A stretch of DNA of 64,000 bases from Candidatus Gastranaerophilales bacterium (GTDB lineage: Bacteria > Cyanobacteriota > Vampirovibrionia > Gastranaerophilales > Gastranaerophilaceae), in NCBI GenBank assembly GCA_944324845.1, contig CALUXX010000002.1, forward strand, positions 168,496 to 232,495, given 5' to 3'. How positions within the stretch are numbered: the first letter of the stretch is position 1; every line of letters starts with the position of its first letter. Below are positions 1 through 8,200 of the stretch, one piece after another. The notes below the pieces were generated by a model. That model made no database searches. It worked only from the letters and a program-made list of their open reading frames with translations, and was not told the DNA's origin. The translations under genes and the position numbers were made by a program.

Positions 1-2
1 TC

Positions 3-608
3 CCGAGAGATTCGCAAGAAATAGGAGAGCGTTTGTTAGAACCATCCGTTGCAACTGATGATCATATATATCCGCAGGTCATGTTTAAAAAAGAGCAAGA
101 AGCAATTCAAAAAGGAGAAGCTTCTGAAGCTGATTTAAGCACATTAAGAGTTACAACATTAACAAGTAGTAAGACAAATATGGCAAAAACTGATGTTCCA
201 TTAGATGAATTTATAGAACAAAGTGAATATGATATTCCAAGGCGGATTCAACATCAGATAGATCGTTATATTGATATATGTGAAAAGTGGTTAAAACAGG
301 GCAAAATAGAAGATGCTAACCTTTTATCAGACTATATAGTAGTTTTAAAGGATGAATATAGCAGACGTTCAAAATTAGTTAATGTTGATATTTCTCGTCT
401 GGAAGCAAAATTGCCACAAATTAAAGAAGCCGTTCAAAAACATAATGAAAAGCTTGAACAAAAGTTAAAACGAAAGCAAAATAAGAATAAACGAGATGAC
501 AAGATAGCCAAAAACAAAATGGCAGGGAAAGAATATTTAAGAGAAGCACTCGGTTTAGGCTTGGAAGATAGAAAAATGCAAAAGCATTCGCCTCGTTATA
601 GCGGGTAA
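3..608 (+). CDS. Unknown basic coiled-coil protein, 5' end outside window
   Basis: The reading frame is open to the left edge (it reads PRDSQEIGER before the first possible TTG at 33), so this is most likely the 3' part of a longer gene. The visible part is about 200 residues, rich in Glu and Lys. A long Lys/Arg/Asn-rich helix at the end carries KLKRKQNKNKRDDK and the protein finishes PRYSG. No signal peptide, membrane segment or catalytic motif is visible. I do not recognise the family. A charged coiled-coil or nucleic-acid-associated protein would fit the composition, but this is only an impression. A promoter for the next gene begins 13 bases after its stop, so it closes its transcription unit. 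Confidence 0.7.
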   Translation, partial: PRDSQEIGERLLEPSVATDDHIYPQVMFKKEQEAIQKGEASEADLSTLRVTTLTSSKTNMAKTDVPLDEFIEQSEYDIPRRIQHQIDRYIDICEKWLKQGKIEDANLLSDYIVVLKDEYSRRSKLVNVDISRLEAKLPQIKEAVQKHNEKLEQKLKRKQNKNKRDDKIAKNKMAGKEYLREALGLGLEDRKMQKHSPRYSG

Positions 609-621
609 TTTATAAAATCAC

Positions 622-649
622 TTGCAAAAAACGAAAAATAGTGTACAAT
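622..649 (+). promoter_or_regulatory. Sigma-70 type promoter for the zinc-ribbon gene
   Basis: TTGCAA at 622-627 and TACAAT at 644-649 are separated by 16 bases. Transcription would start near 656, giving a leader of about 52 bases with an AGGAG ribosome binding site just before the start at 708. This is one of the conventionally leadered genes in the window. Confidence 0.6.
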
Positions 650-707
650 AAGGGAATGATAATTATAGGTGACCAAAACCTAACAGTACACAATCAGGAG
701 AAAAACA

Positions 708-989
708 ATGTACGAAGATGAAAAATTAGTATGTGAAGATTGCGGCAAAGAATTTGTCTTCACAGCAGGCGAACAGGAATTCTATGCAGAGAAGGGTTTA
801 GTGAACAAGCCAAAAAGATGTCCTGAATGCAGACGAGCACGCAGAAAAAACAACAGAAAGAAAAGAAGAAAATATGATGCTGTATGCTCAAAATGCGGAG
901 CACAGACACAAGTTCCATTTAAACCTATTCCGGGTAAAGAAGTATATTGCAAAGACTGTTTCCAAAAGTCAACAACAGAAGAAGCATAA
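708..989 (+). CDS. Double zinc-ribbon protein (CxxC-x17-CxxC type)
   Basis: This 93-residue protein has two zinc-binding modules. The first has CEDC near residue 9 and CPEC near residue 38, with the spacing of the probable zinc-ribbon family (zf-trcl). The second is CSKC, 17 residues, then CKDC, the signature of the CxxC-x17-CxxC family. A very basic linker (RRARRKNNRKKRRK) lies between them, which suggests nucleic-acid or ribosome contact. The family is common in anaerobes but has no established function. A clear AGGAG lies about 8 bases before the ATG, a promoter lies at 622-649 and a strong terminator follows, so it appears monocistronic. Metal binding is well supported; the role is unknown. 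Confidence 0.88.
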   Translation: MYEDEKLVCEDCGKEFVFTAGEQEFYAEKGLVNKPKRCPECRRARRKNNRKKRRKYDAVCSKCGAQTQVPFKPIPGKEVYCKDCFQKSTTEEA

Positions 990-1020
990 TTCGAAAAATT
1001 TAATATACCAAAATAAAAAA

Positions 1021-1047
1021 GGGCTTCGCAAGAATTTTGCGAAGCCC
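1021..1047. terminator. Bidirectional intrinsic terminator
   Basis: A perfect 10-bp stem (1021-1030 with 1038-1047, arms GGGCTTCGCA and TGCGAAGCCC) encloses a 7-base loop. AAAAAA precedes it and TTTT follows. It lies between the convergent genes ending at 989 and 1065 and can serve both strands. Confidence 0.85.
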
Positions 1048-1064
1048 TTTTGGTCTATATGCTA

Positions 1065-1373
1065 TCATATAGTATAGCAATTATTCAGATATTCAATAGT
1101 GCTAACTTTTTCGTCATACAAATATTTAATAAAATTCAAATAAGCACTATCTTTAGCAGAAATTACAAGATTTATTTCAAATCCGGTAGTGCAGAAAGGT
1201 TCATAATCATATACAACATAACTGTTATATTTACTTTTCCACTCTTTACGTTCTAATTTTCCATTGTTTTCGTCAATGATATCTTCCAACCAAGGTAAAA
1301 GTTCTTGATCTATATTTTTCATTTCCAATCTTGCATATTTATTGCAATCATTACAACCGTTACTAATAAACAT
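1065..1373 (-). CDS. Unknown 102-residue protein
   Basis: A small soluble protein with an N-terminal CNDC pair and alternating acidic and aromatic residues. I see no membrane segment and do not recognise the family. Support for it being real: a GGGAG ribosome binding site lies upstream of the ATG at 1373, and a strong terminator lies just beyond its stop. The fold looks mixed alpha/beta (a strand-like NSYVVYDYEP and a helical end AYLNFIKYLYDEK), but I cannot assign a function. It is probably a single-gene unit, with a TATAAA-like -10 upstream of the binding site. Confidence 0.68.
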   Translation of the reverse strand: MFISNGCNDCNKYARLEMKNIDQELLPWLEDIIDENNGKLERKEWKSKYNSYVVYDYEPFCTTGFEINLVISAKDSAYLNFIKYLYDEKVSTIEYLNNCYTI

Positions 1374-1467
1374 ATCAATTACTCCCTAAATCTTTATATA
1401 AGAATTGTACCAACTTGCTCGGATTAAATAATCGCCAAAATGTATAAAAAAATATTAGCAAAATTAC

Positions 1468-1492
1468 TTATATTAAATTAGGCTTAATATAA
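1468..1492. promoter_or_regulatory. Perfect inverted repeat upstream of the Cys-rich gene
   Basis: TTATATTAA (1468-1476) and TTAATATAA (1484-1492) are exact inverted copies around a 7-base spacer, about 80 bases before the start at 1572. No U-run follows, so it looks more like an operator than a terminator. A+T-rich sequence makes chance palindromes common, so confidence is modest. The rest of the 199-base gap (1374-1571) shows nothing else. Confidence 0.35.
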
Positions 1493-1571
1493 ATTAACAA
1501 AGCTTAGAAAATAAGCAATATAAGAATTTATTTAAACTTTATATATATAAGAATAAAAACGAGGTACAACT

Positions 1572-1988
1572 ATGATCTGGGGACCAGTATATTGTATGCC
1601 AATGTTTGGAGGGCCTTGCGGTCCGGCACATCACTGTGGCGCAAATTCCAGTTACGCCAAGACGATGTTTACATGGAGTAATATAAATTGTGGTCTGGCT
1701 TCAATAGTTTCATTAATAGATCAGCGAAATAACGGTGTTCCTGCAGGTCAGGCTGCATTAAATTTTGCGGGTAATATAACCAATGGTATTGGAAGAAACG
1801 CAGTTGCTGCACATATGCAAATGCACGGAAATCCAATGGGTAACCTTATCAATTCTTTTGCCGGTTACGGAAATTCATATTCTAATTTTATAGGAACAAC
1901 AGCTCTTATGGGCTGTTCTCCTTCAATGTTTTTCGGTTGTATGCCTTATATGTATACTTGTTATTCGCCTTGGGGTTGTATGTGGTAA
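1572..1988 (+). CDS. Cys/Met/Gly-rich protein of unknown function
   Basis: This 138-residue protein has a striking composition. Eight cysteines are split between the two ends (C8, C16, C22, C40 and C115, C123, C130, C136) and set among Met, Pro, Trp, Tyr and Gly. The centre, from about residue 41 to 112, is Gly/Ala/Asn-rich and almost free of charge (NFAGNITNGIGRNAVAAHMQ), like a glycine-zipper helix. There is no classical N-terminal signal peptide. GAGG lies 7 bases before the ATG, so translation is well supported. Possibilities include a disulfide-bonded surface protein, a metal-binding protein or an exported peptide-like product. None can be chosen from sequence alone. It ends 5 bases from the convergent purine phosphorylase gene. 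Confidence 0.75.
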   Translation: MIWGPVYCMPMFGGPCGPAHHCGANSSYAKTMFTWSNINCGLASIVSLIDQRNNGVPAGQAALNFAGNITNGIGRNAVAAHMQMHGNPMGNLINSFAGYGNSYSNFIGTTALMGCSPSMFFGCMPYMYTCYSPWGCMW

Positions 1989-1993
1989 ATAAT

Positions 1994-2794
1994 TTAAAGT
2001 GATTTAATTATAAGTAGAAGAAGTTCTTTAAATTGAGGTTTTACTTTATCTGTTATTTCTATAACTTCTTCGTGGGATAGTTTATTAGAAGATATTCCGC
2101 TAGCAAAATTTGAAATACAACTAATACCAAGAACATTTATTCCGCAGTAATGAGCAACTGTTGCTTCAGGAACAGTTGACATTCCAACAGCATCTGCCCC
2201 CATTGATCTAAACATTTTAACTTCTGCAGGTGTTTCGTATGTTGGTCCTGAAACAGCTATATATACTCCGTGTTTTAGATTTATTCCAAGAATACGAGAT
2301 GCTGCATCTGCACGTTTAATAAGATTTTTGTTATAAATTTCAGACATATCAGGAAATCTTTCGCCAAGTGAATTATCATTATCCCCAATTAGAGGATTTG
2401 TTCCCATAAAGTTAATATGGTCTGTAATTATCATAAAGTCGCCTGGTCTGTAGCTTTTGTTTACGGCTCCTGCTGCATTGGTTATTATAAGGTGTTTTAC
2501 TCCAAGTTTTTTCATAACCTTAATAGGATAAGTTATATCTTGCATAGAGTGACCTTCGTAAAAATGGTTTCTTCCTTGCATCATAACAACTTTTTTATTA
2601 TGAATTTCTGCAAATACAAGATTGCCTTTATGTCCCGGAACGGTTGACTTTGTGAATCCCGGAATTTGTGCATACGGAATAGACTGTATAGAATATTCAT
2701 CTGCAAGTTCACCTAAGCCTGAACCTAAAACAATACCTATTTCAGGCGCAAAACTATCTGTAAATACGTCTATATAATCTAAAGTATCTTTCAT
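1994..2794 (-). CDS. punA: Purine-nucleoside phosphorylase, trimeric type
   Basis: Cleaves purine (deoxy)nucleosides with phosphate to the free base and (deoxy)ribose-1-phosphate in cytosolic purine salvage. The phosphate-binding GSGLGELADE is at residues 24-33, followed by PGHKGNL (53-59), GRNHFYEGH (74-82), TNAAGA (105-110), VGMSTVPEA near 203 and a late SNFASG loop. At 266 residues it has the usual length of the trimeric guanosine/inosine class, as opposed to the hexameric DeoD class. AGGTGGGG lies just before the ATG, with a TATAAT further upstream. Its product feeds the hypoxanthine phosphoribosyltransferase at 58.4 kb and the purA branch at 17.8 kb. It is separated from the upstream omega gene by a terminator. 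Confidence 0.95.
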   Translation of the reverse strand: MKDTLDYIDVFTDSFAPEIGIVLGSGLGELADEYSIQSIPYAQIPGFTKSTVPGHKGNLVFAEIHNKKVVMMQGRNHFYEGHSMQDITYPIKVMKKLGVKHLIITNAAGAVNKSYRPGDFMIITDHINFMGTNPLIGDNDNSLGERFPDMSEIYNKNLIKRADAASRILGINLKHGVYIAVSGPTYETPAEVKMFRSMGADAVGMSTVPEATVAHYCGINVLGISCISNFASGISSNKLSHEEVIEITDKVKPQFKELLLLIIKSL

Positions 2795-2832
2795 AACCCC
2801 ACCTAACCAATTATTTTAACCATTATACGTAC

Positions 2833-2868
2833 AAAAATACAGTAGTAATACGTATGATTACTACTGTA
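2833..2868 (-). terminator. Intrinsic terminator of the omega-subunit gene
   Basis: A perfect 12-bp stem (2838-2849 with 2857-2868) has a 7-base loop. On the minus strand it is followed by a run of five T residues (2833-2837). It sits just beyond the stop of the gene ending at 2879. Confidence 0.8.
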
Positions 2869-2878
2869 TAAAAACTTA

Positions 2879-3118
2879 TTAACCTACTAATCTGTTATCA
2901 TCAGCTTCAGATGCTTTAACCATCAAAGCGTGTTCAATAGGATTTTCTCTTGAATAAGATGTTTCGTGAACATCTTCAAACCCAAAATCTTCACGAGCCT
3001 TTCTTGCTTGATTTTCATCAACAATTTTTTTTGCAAGTTCGGCGATTTCATAAACCAATTTATATCTGTTATCAGAATTTTCGTTTAAATCCCACGCAAC
3101 TTTAATTATTTGATCCAT
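2879..3118 (-). CDS. rpoZ: Probable RNA polymerase omega subunit, cyanobacterial type
   Basis: A 79-residue acidic protein. Residues 11-30 (NENSDNRYKLVYEIAELAKK) match the omega core pattern NSxNRYxxxxxIAxxAK of the short cyanobacterial omega subunits. The later NPIEHALMVKASE corresponds to the KPVxxAI helix near the end of that family. Omega binds the C-terminal end of beta-prime and helps RNA polymerase assembly. I start at the ATG at 3118 because the alternative TTG at 3127 lies one base after the GAGG ribosome binding site. The gene has its own terminator. The assignment rests on pattern similarity in a short protein, so an unrelated small helical protein remains possible. Confidence 0.62.
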   Translation of the reverse strand: MDQIIKVAWDLNENSDNRYKLVYEIAELAKKIVDENQARKAREDFGFEDVHETSYSRENPIEHALMVKASEADDNRLVG

Positions 3119-3296
3119 ATTTAACAAACCTCACTTTTCATCGTATTTTAATCATATAATACAAATAAATTTTTCGCAAGTATCAATATTTTTCTAAGAT
3201 TTGTAACAGATAAATTTTTTGAATAGCAAATTAATTAAAATAGGTGTTTTAATACTAAGTGTAGGGTTATTAAAATGAAAGGATAACAAATAGCTT

Positions 3297-3740
3297 ATGT
3301 TGAGTGTATCAGGTATTTCTGGAATTAGCAATGCGAGTAGAGTGAATTTTTGCTCAGAAGTAGAGAAAACTGAAGAAGTTGCGAATGCAAAGCCTATTGA
3401 CGAAGAAGTTGGTGATAGTTTAGAACTTAAGCATAAAAAAGGTTCTCACGAGTTAACAAAAGCTGACAAACAGCAAATTTTGTCAAAAGCAAGGGCAAAT
3501 GCTGCAGGTTGGTCAATATTGGGAGAATGTGTAAGTACAATATATTACGGATTGCGTTCTGATAAGACTGTCGCAAAGAAATATGATTTAGATCCTGAAA
3601 AAGACAAAGCATTTATCAAGAAAATTAAACGCGACCAAATGATTGCAACATTACCTGGAGCAATAGTTCCTAGTGTAGGTGGTATTTTTGCTTATCTATA
3701 TTGTAAAAACCAAGATACATCAAAAATTGATGTTGAGTAA
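3297..3740 (+). CDS. Lineage-type protein with N-terminal NF motif and hydrophobic C-terminus
   Basis: This 147-residue protein starts with a Ser/Gly/Asn-rich stretch leading to RVNFCSEVEK. A charged linker follows, then a helix bundle (about 55-120) and a short hydrophobic segment (LPGAIVPSVGGIFAYLYC, about 120-138). The N-terminal pattern of a Ser/Asn-rich stretch with an NF or SF motif within the first 50 residues recurs in the proteins at 19218 and 51647. I recognise no enzyme family. AAAGGA lies 13 bases before the ATG, a longer spacing than usual. A 13-bp terminator follows, so the gene is monocistronic. The hydrophobic end could insert in or lie along a membrane. Confidence 0.7.
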   Translation: MLSVSGISGISNASRVNFCSEVEKTEEVANAKPIDEEVGDSLELKHKKGSHELTKADKQQILSKARANAAGWSILGECVSTIYYGLRSDKTVAKKYDLDPEKDKAFIKKIKRDQMIATLPGAIVPSVGGIFAYLYCKNQDTSKIDVE

Positions 3741-3761
3741 TTTGAAAAGGTTTCAATTAAA

Positions 3762-3795
3762 GAAGGGGCTGGCAGAATGCCAGCCCCTTCTTTTT
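3762..3795 (+). terminator. Intrinsic terminator
   Basis: A perfect 13-bp stem (3762-3774 with 3778-3790) has a GAA loop and is followed by TTTTT. It ends the gene at 3740. The glgA gene converges on it from the other side and may use it too. Confidence 0.88.
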
Positions 3796-3808
3796 ATTTA
3801 GTAATGTA

Positions 3809-5257
3809 TTATTTTTTTTGAGTAATTTCTTTATACATATTCAAATATTGAATAGCACTTTTCTTCCAAGAAAAATCAGATTCTATTGCGGATTTTCTCA
3901 TTGCATTGAATACATATTTATCAGTATAAACATATAATGCGCATTTAATTGCATTTAGCATATCCCATCCGTTATAATTCCAGAATTTGAATCCATTTGA
4001 GTTATCAAGCGGATAGCCGGTAACGGTATCTTCAAGTCCGCCGGTTGCTCTGACAATAGGCAATGAAGCATATCTCATCGCAATAAGTTGACTTAGGCCG
4101 CAAGGTTCAAATTTGGACGGCATCAAGAAGAAATCACTTCCTGCATATAAAAGGTTTGCTAATTTTGCATCATATCCTACGTAAGTTCTGATATTTGCAG
4201 TGTTATTTGAAAGCCAGATAAATAGATTTTCATAATCTTTGTTACCGCTTCCCATAAATACAAAATCAGCATCCAATTTTTGTAATTCATCTTGCATATC
4301 ACGAATTAAATCAACACCTTTTTGTTCAACAAGACGAGAAACAAAAGCGACAAGTGGTCTTTGAGGGTTATATTTTAGCCCGAAATATTCGCAAATAGCT
4401 TTTTTGTTTATTTCTTTTTTATCCAGTGAATTAACGTCATAATTTGCTTTTAAAGATTTATCTTTTTTAGGATTAAATACCTGATAATCTATACCGTTTA
4501 GTATTCCTCTTAATTTATATTGAACACCTCTTAAGGTATAATCCATATTTTCGCCATATTCAGAACCTAGAATTTCTCTTGAGTAAGTTGGAGAAACGGT
4601 AACAACTCTATCGGAATATTGAATAGCTCCTTTCATCCAATTAACCATTCCATAATGTTCACAGCCCCATTCATTATAAACGATATCTTTTCTCATATTG
4701 GCAAAATCCAGTACATCTTGGAACCAAATACCTTGATAAGCGAGGTTATGAATTTCAAACACACATTTTGTATGAGCCCAAAATTCATCAAACTTGTAAT
4801 TTGAATGAAGATATAATGGAATCATTGCCGTATGCCAATCATTTGCGTGAATAACATCGGCTCTAAAGTTAAGAGCTTTTGCATATTCCATAGTTGCAAG
4901 TGAAAAAGAAATATATCTTTCGTGTTCATAACGTGGGTCTAAGTATTTTGGATAAACTTCTTTAAAACAAGAAAAATACCAGTCATTTTTAACAAAAAAT
5001 ACATTAATATTAGTTCCGGGTAATTTAGTCATATAAAGGTTGAATTTATGTGGTTGAGAGCCAAATGTAATCCACATTTCAGAATTCTCAAGTTCTTTTA
5101 TTCCGTATTTTTCTTTATCAATACATCCGTGAAGAGGTGTAAAAATTGCAATTTCAGCGTGTTTTTCCAAATCTTTTGGCAGACTGCCGACAACATCAGC
5201 TAATCCTCCTGCTTTTGAAAAAGGTGCAACCTCAGCAGATGCAAATAATATTTTCAT
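3809..5257 (-). CDS. glgA: Glycogen synthase (ADP-glucose transferase, GT5)
   Basis: Elongates alpha-1,4-glucan from ADP-glucose in the cytoplasm. The start MKILFASAEVAPFSKAGGLA contains the KxGGL sugar-nucleotide loop. IHANDWHT, EIHNLAYQG, the conserved FVSRLVEQKG and the C-terminal FEPCGLSQ (E-x7-E region) with ATGGLEDTV are all present. Length (482 residues) is normal. I chose the ATG at 5257 because GAGAGGG lies 3 bases upstream and the family begins MKI. A longer frame starts at 5278. It lies directly behind the large zinc-ribbon/TPR gene (stop at 5292), so the two are likely co-transcribed. No other glycogen gene is in the window. Confidence 0.95.
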   Translation of the reverse strand: MKILFASAEVAPFSKAGGLADVVGSLPKDLEKHAEIAIFTPLHGCIDKEKYGIKELENSEMWITFGSQPHKFNLYMTKLPGTNINVFFVKNDWYFSCFKEVYPKYLDPRYEHERYISFSLATMEYAKALNFRADVIHANDWHTAMIPLYLHSNYKFDEFWAHTKCVFEIHNLAYQGIWFQDVLDFANMRKDIVYNEWGCEHYGMVNWMKGAIQYSDRVVTVSPTYSREILGSEYGENMDYTLRGVQYKLRGILNGIDYQVFNPKKDKSLKANYDVNSLDKKEINKKAICEYFGLKYNPQRPLVAFVSRLVEQKGVDLIRDMQDELQKLDADFVFMGSGNKDYENLFIWLSNNTANIRTYVGYDAKLANLLYAGSDFFLMPSKFEPCGLSQLIAMRYASLPIVRATGGLEDTVTGYPLDNSNGFKFWNYNGWDMLNAIKCALYVYTDKYVFNAMRKSAIESDFSWKKSAIQYLNMYKEITQKK

Positions 5258-5291
5258 TTTCCCTCTCTTTCTGAACATCCCTTAAGTGTAT

Positions 5292-8200
5292 TTATGAGAA
5301 GAATTGTGACGGATCCACAACTTCTCCGTCTGTTTCAAACTTAGGTTTTGGAACCTTGTTGTTTGGCGTTGAATTGTTTGATTCTGATACACTTGATGTT
5401 GGATTTTCTATAGTTGTATTTTCTGTTTCTCTTCTACTTGAATTTTCCAACATAATTTTTTTAATGTCAATATTCAAATTAAACTTCAGACCATATTTTT
5501 GGACTATAGCGGATGCTTGATTCATACAAATTTGCGCCTGTTCTTTTGAATTCATACAGGTCATAACTTTGTACATATTAACTTTATCCAGCATTGTTAA
5601 GTATTCGCTTATCACACCTGTTTTTTCCATTTGAATAATTGAATTGTTTAATACTCCATAAGCAAGTTCATATTTACCTTCTTTGATATAATGAACGCTT
5701 AATATATACCAAGCGAGGTGTAATATTGAGGTTAGACCTTTTTCTTTTGCTGTTTTAACTATTTTTATTAAAATTGAATATGCTTTTTCAAACGCATTTA
5801 ATTCTACATAAGCATAGCCTATCATTAAGTCTGTGAAAAGTTCTACAGAATATAACATTGCTGATCTTGCAATAAGTTTTGCTTTATACATAATTTTAGC
5901 GAATTGTTCAGGATTGTCTTTGCAAGATACAAATGCGTGAATAATATGATAAGTTAGTGATGAGAATAAATCATCATCTCCCATCATTTCAGGATTAATA
6001 TTAGGTTTGTCACCTTTTATCAGTTTTTGTAATTGTGTAAATATTGCATATTTTTTAGGAATGAATTTCAGAAGTTTATTTGTAATATTCAAAAATTCTT
6101 CTACATCTTCGTTTAGAGTAATAACATCAACTAAAGCAATATATCCAACGCATTCTGATATTAAAAACTCTAATTCCTCTTTTGTTATAAATGTGTATTT
6201 TATGCTGTTAAGTTTTTCAGTATCTAATACATTTAAGACATTGTATCCGATATCAAGACAATCTCCGTATGCGCCTATATGGAATAATATTTTAACATAT
6301 AGGATAGACATAACAAGGAAATGCAAGTTGAAATCAGGAGAAGCCGGATCTATTGACGAATTTTCAAGAGATGATAGAACACTATGGGTTAAATCCATAG
6401 CATAAAGATAATCTCCTTCCAGCATTGCGCCTTGTATCATTTTAGAACATAGTGATACGTATTTTTCGATATAGCCGTTATGTTTCATGTAGTCTAATGC
6501 TTTTGCTACAATATCAACCATATCGGAAGGTTTATATTCAAACATGTTATCGGCAACATTTTCGTATAATGAAATCTTGTATTTTTCTAAGTCTTCTTGC
6601 GTCCAAGTATCTGTATATTTTTCCAAACATTTCATAATCTCATTGGAGCAATTTAGATAAGACGAAAAATCTCCCATCGCTAAATTTATATTTGTTAGAT
6701 TTTCCCATTCAAAAATTACTTTTTCGTGATCTCCAATAATATCATAGAAGAAAGGTTTTACAGGAGCAGGCATTGTTTCATCAAACACTTTTGTAAATAA
6801 TTCTTGAGCAATTTCTATTAGTTCTTCTCGTTTTACAACTTCTAATAATGCTTTTCTCAAGATATTGTAGTTAGGGAAATATATGCAATTATTGTATGAA
6901 TATAAATATCCCATTTGAGCAAGTTCTTCCCCAATTTCTTTCCAGTTTCTAAAACCTAAAGAATCTATAGTTTTTTCATCAATACGTGTTCCTAAAAGAA
7001 CAAGCATTGTTAAAAATTTCATACTTTCTTCGTTATCTTTTAGCAGGTTTAATCTTCGTTTGATAAGTTTATCCAAGCCGGATGGAATAATTATTGTTTT
7101 TGGATTAACCATTTCGATAGAATTTTCGGTGTATTCATAAACTCCTGATTCCAAAAGATATTGTATTGCAAAGTCCAAAAACAGTGTACTTCCGCAAGCA
7201 TATTTTGCAATTCTTTGGAAGTAAAAGTCTGTCAAAAGATTTTTATAAAAATCATAATCTGCATTTATTATTGTTTGGAATGGTGTTGGAGTTAATGTAA
7301 TTTCTGTATAATATCCTCGAGATAATAAGAAATGGAATTTTTTGTGCAGAGAGTATGTTTTATCGTACGAAATTAAATAACTGATATTTAATTCATCAAG
7401 ATAATCAAATAATTTTTCTAAAACAAACAGTGAACTTTCATCAATTTTTTCGAAATTTTCAATATAGAGCAAAGTATTAGGAATGGCTTGAAGTAAAGAT
7501 ACAAAAACATTACAGTATTTTTCTCTTGTATCTTCCATATTTTGCATAGGTCTTTGATTTAGTCTTACAAGGTCTTCGACTAAGCCGAATTGATCAACAT
7601 TTGCGAACATTGAAAAATCATTAGAATCAAATAATTTTTGCGAAATTGTATATTCAAAAATTGAAGAAATCAAATCTCTGAAAAATGAAAAAGGCGTATA
7701 TTTCATATCGTCATGACAAGTTATTGGGATAATGTTTTCGTATGCACCTAATTCATCGACAGCAGAAAGAAGTTTTAAAGTATAAGGTTGGTACAAAGGG
7801 GAAGCTTTTACAGCTAAAACTCCCTTAGGAACTTCTTGTAAAGTTCTTATTATTGCATCAAAGACATTCATCCCTTCGACTTTCATAAATGCACAATTAA
7901 TTTCTTCAAAATCGATTGCATCTAAATCATAAATGTCGTCATTTGTGATTGCATTTTCTTCTGCCAGAACATCCATTGTTATTTTTTCTTGATCAACTAA
8001 TGCAGATTGAACAAACATTGGAATTTCGGGTTCTTCCATATCTTGTTCTTTTTGAGCTTCATTTTTTAGCAGTTCGCCAACATTTACAAATTCGCGGATA
8101 TCAATTTCGAAAAATCTTTTCATTTGTCCACTTAAAAATGCGGTATTAAGTGTTTCCATTTTGTAATGCCCGCCGTAAATATCCCAAAAAGATTCATCTG

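Noticed and set aside
874-1256. Two short plus-strand frames near the zinc-ribbon gene
   Set aside because: One overlaps the zinc-ribbon gene in another frame, the other crosses a terminator and is antisense to the gene at 1065-1373.
6007-6405. 132-residue plus-strand open frame inside the TPR half of the large gene
   Set aside because: It is antisense to a continuous coding frame and has no recognisable features.
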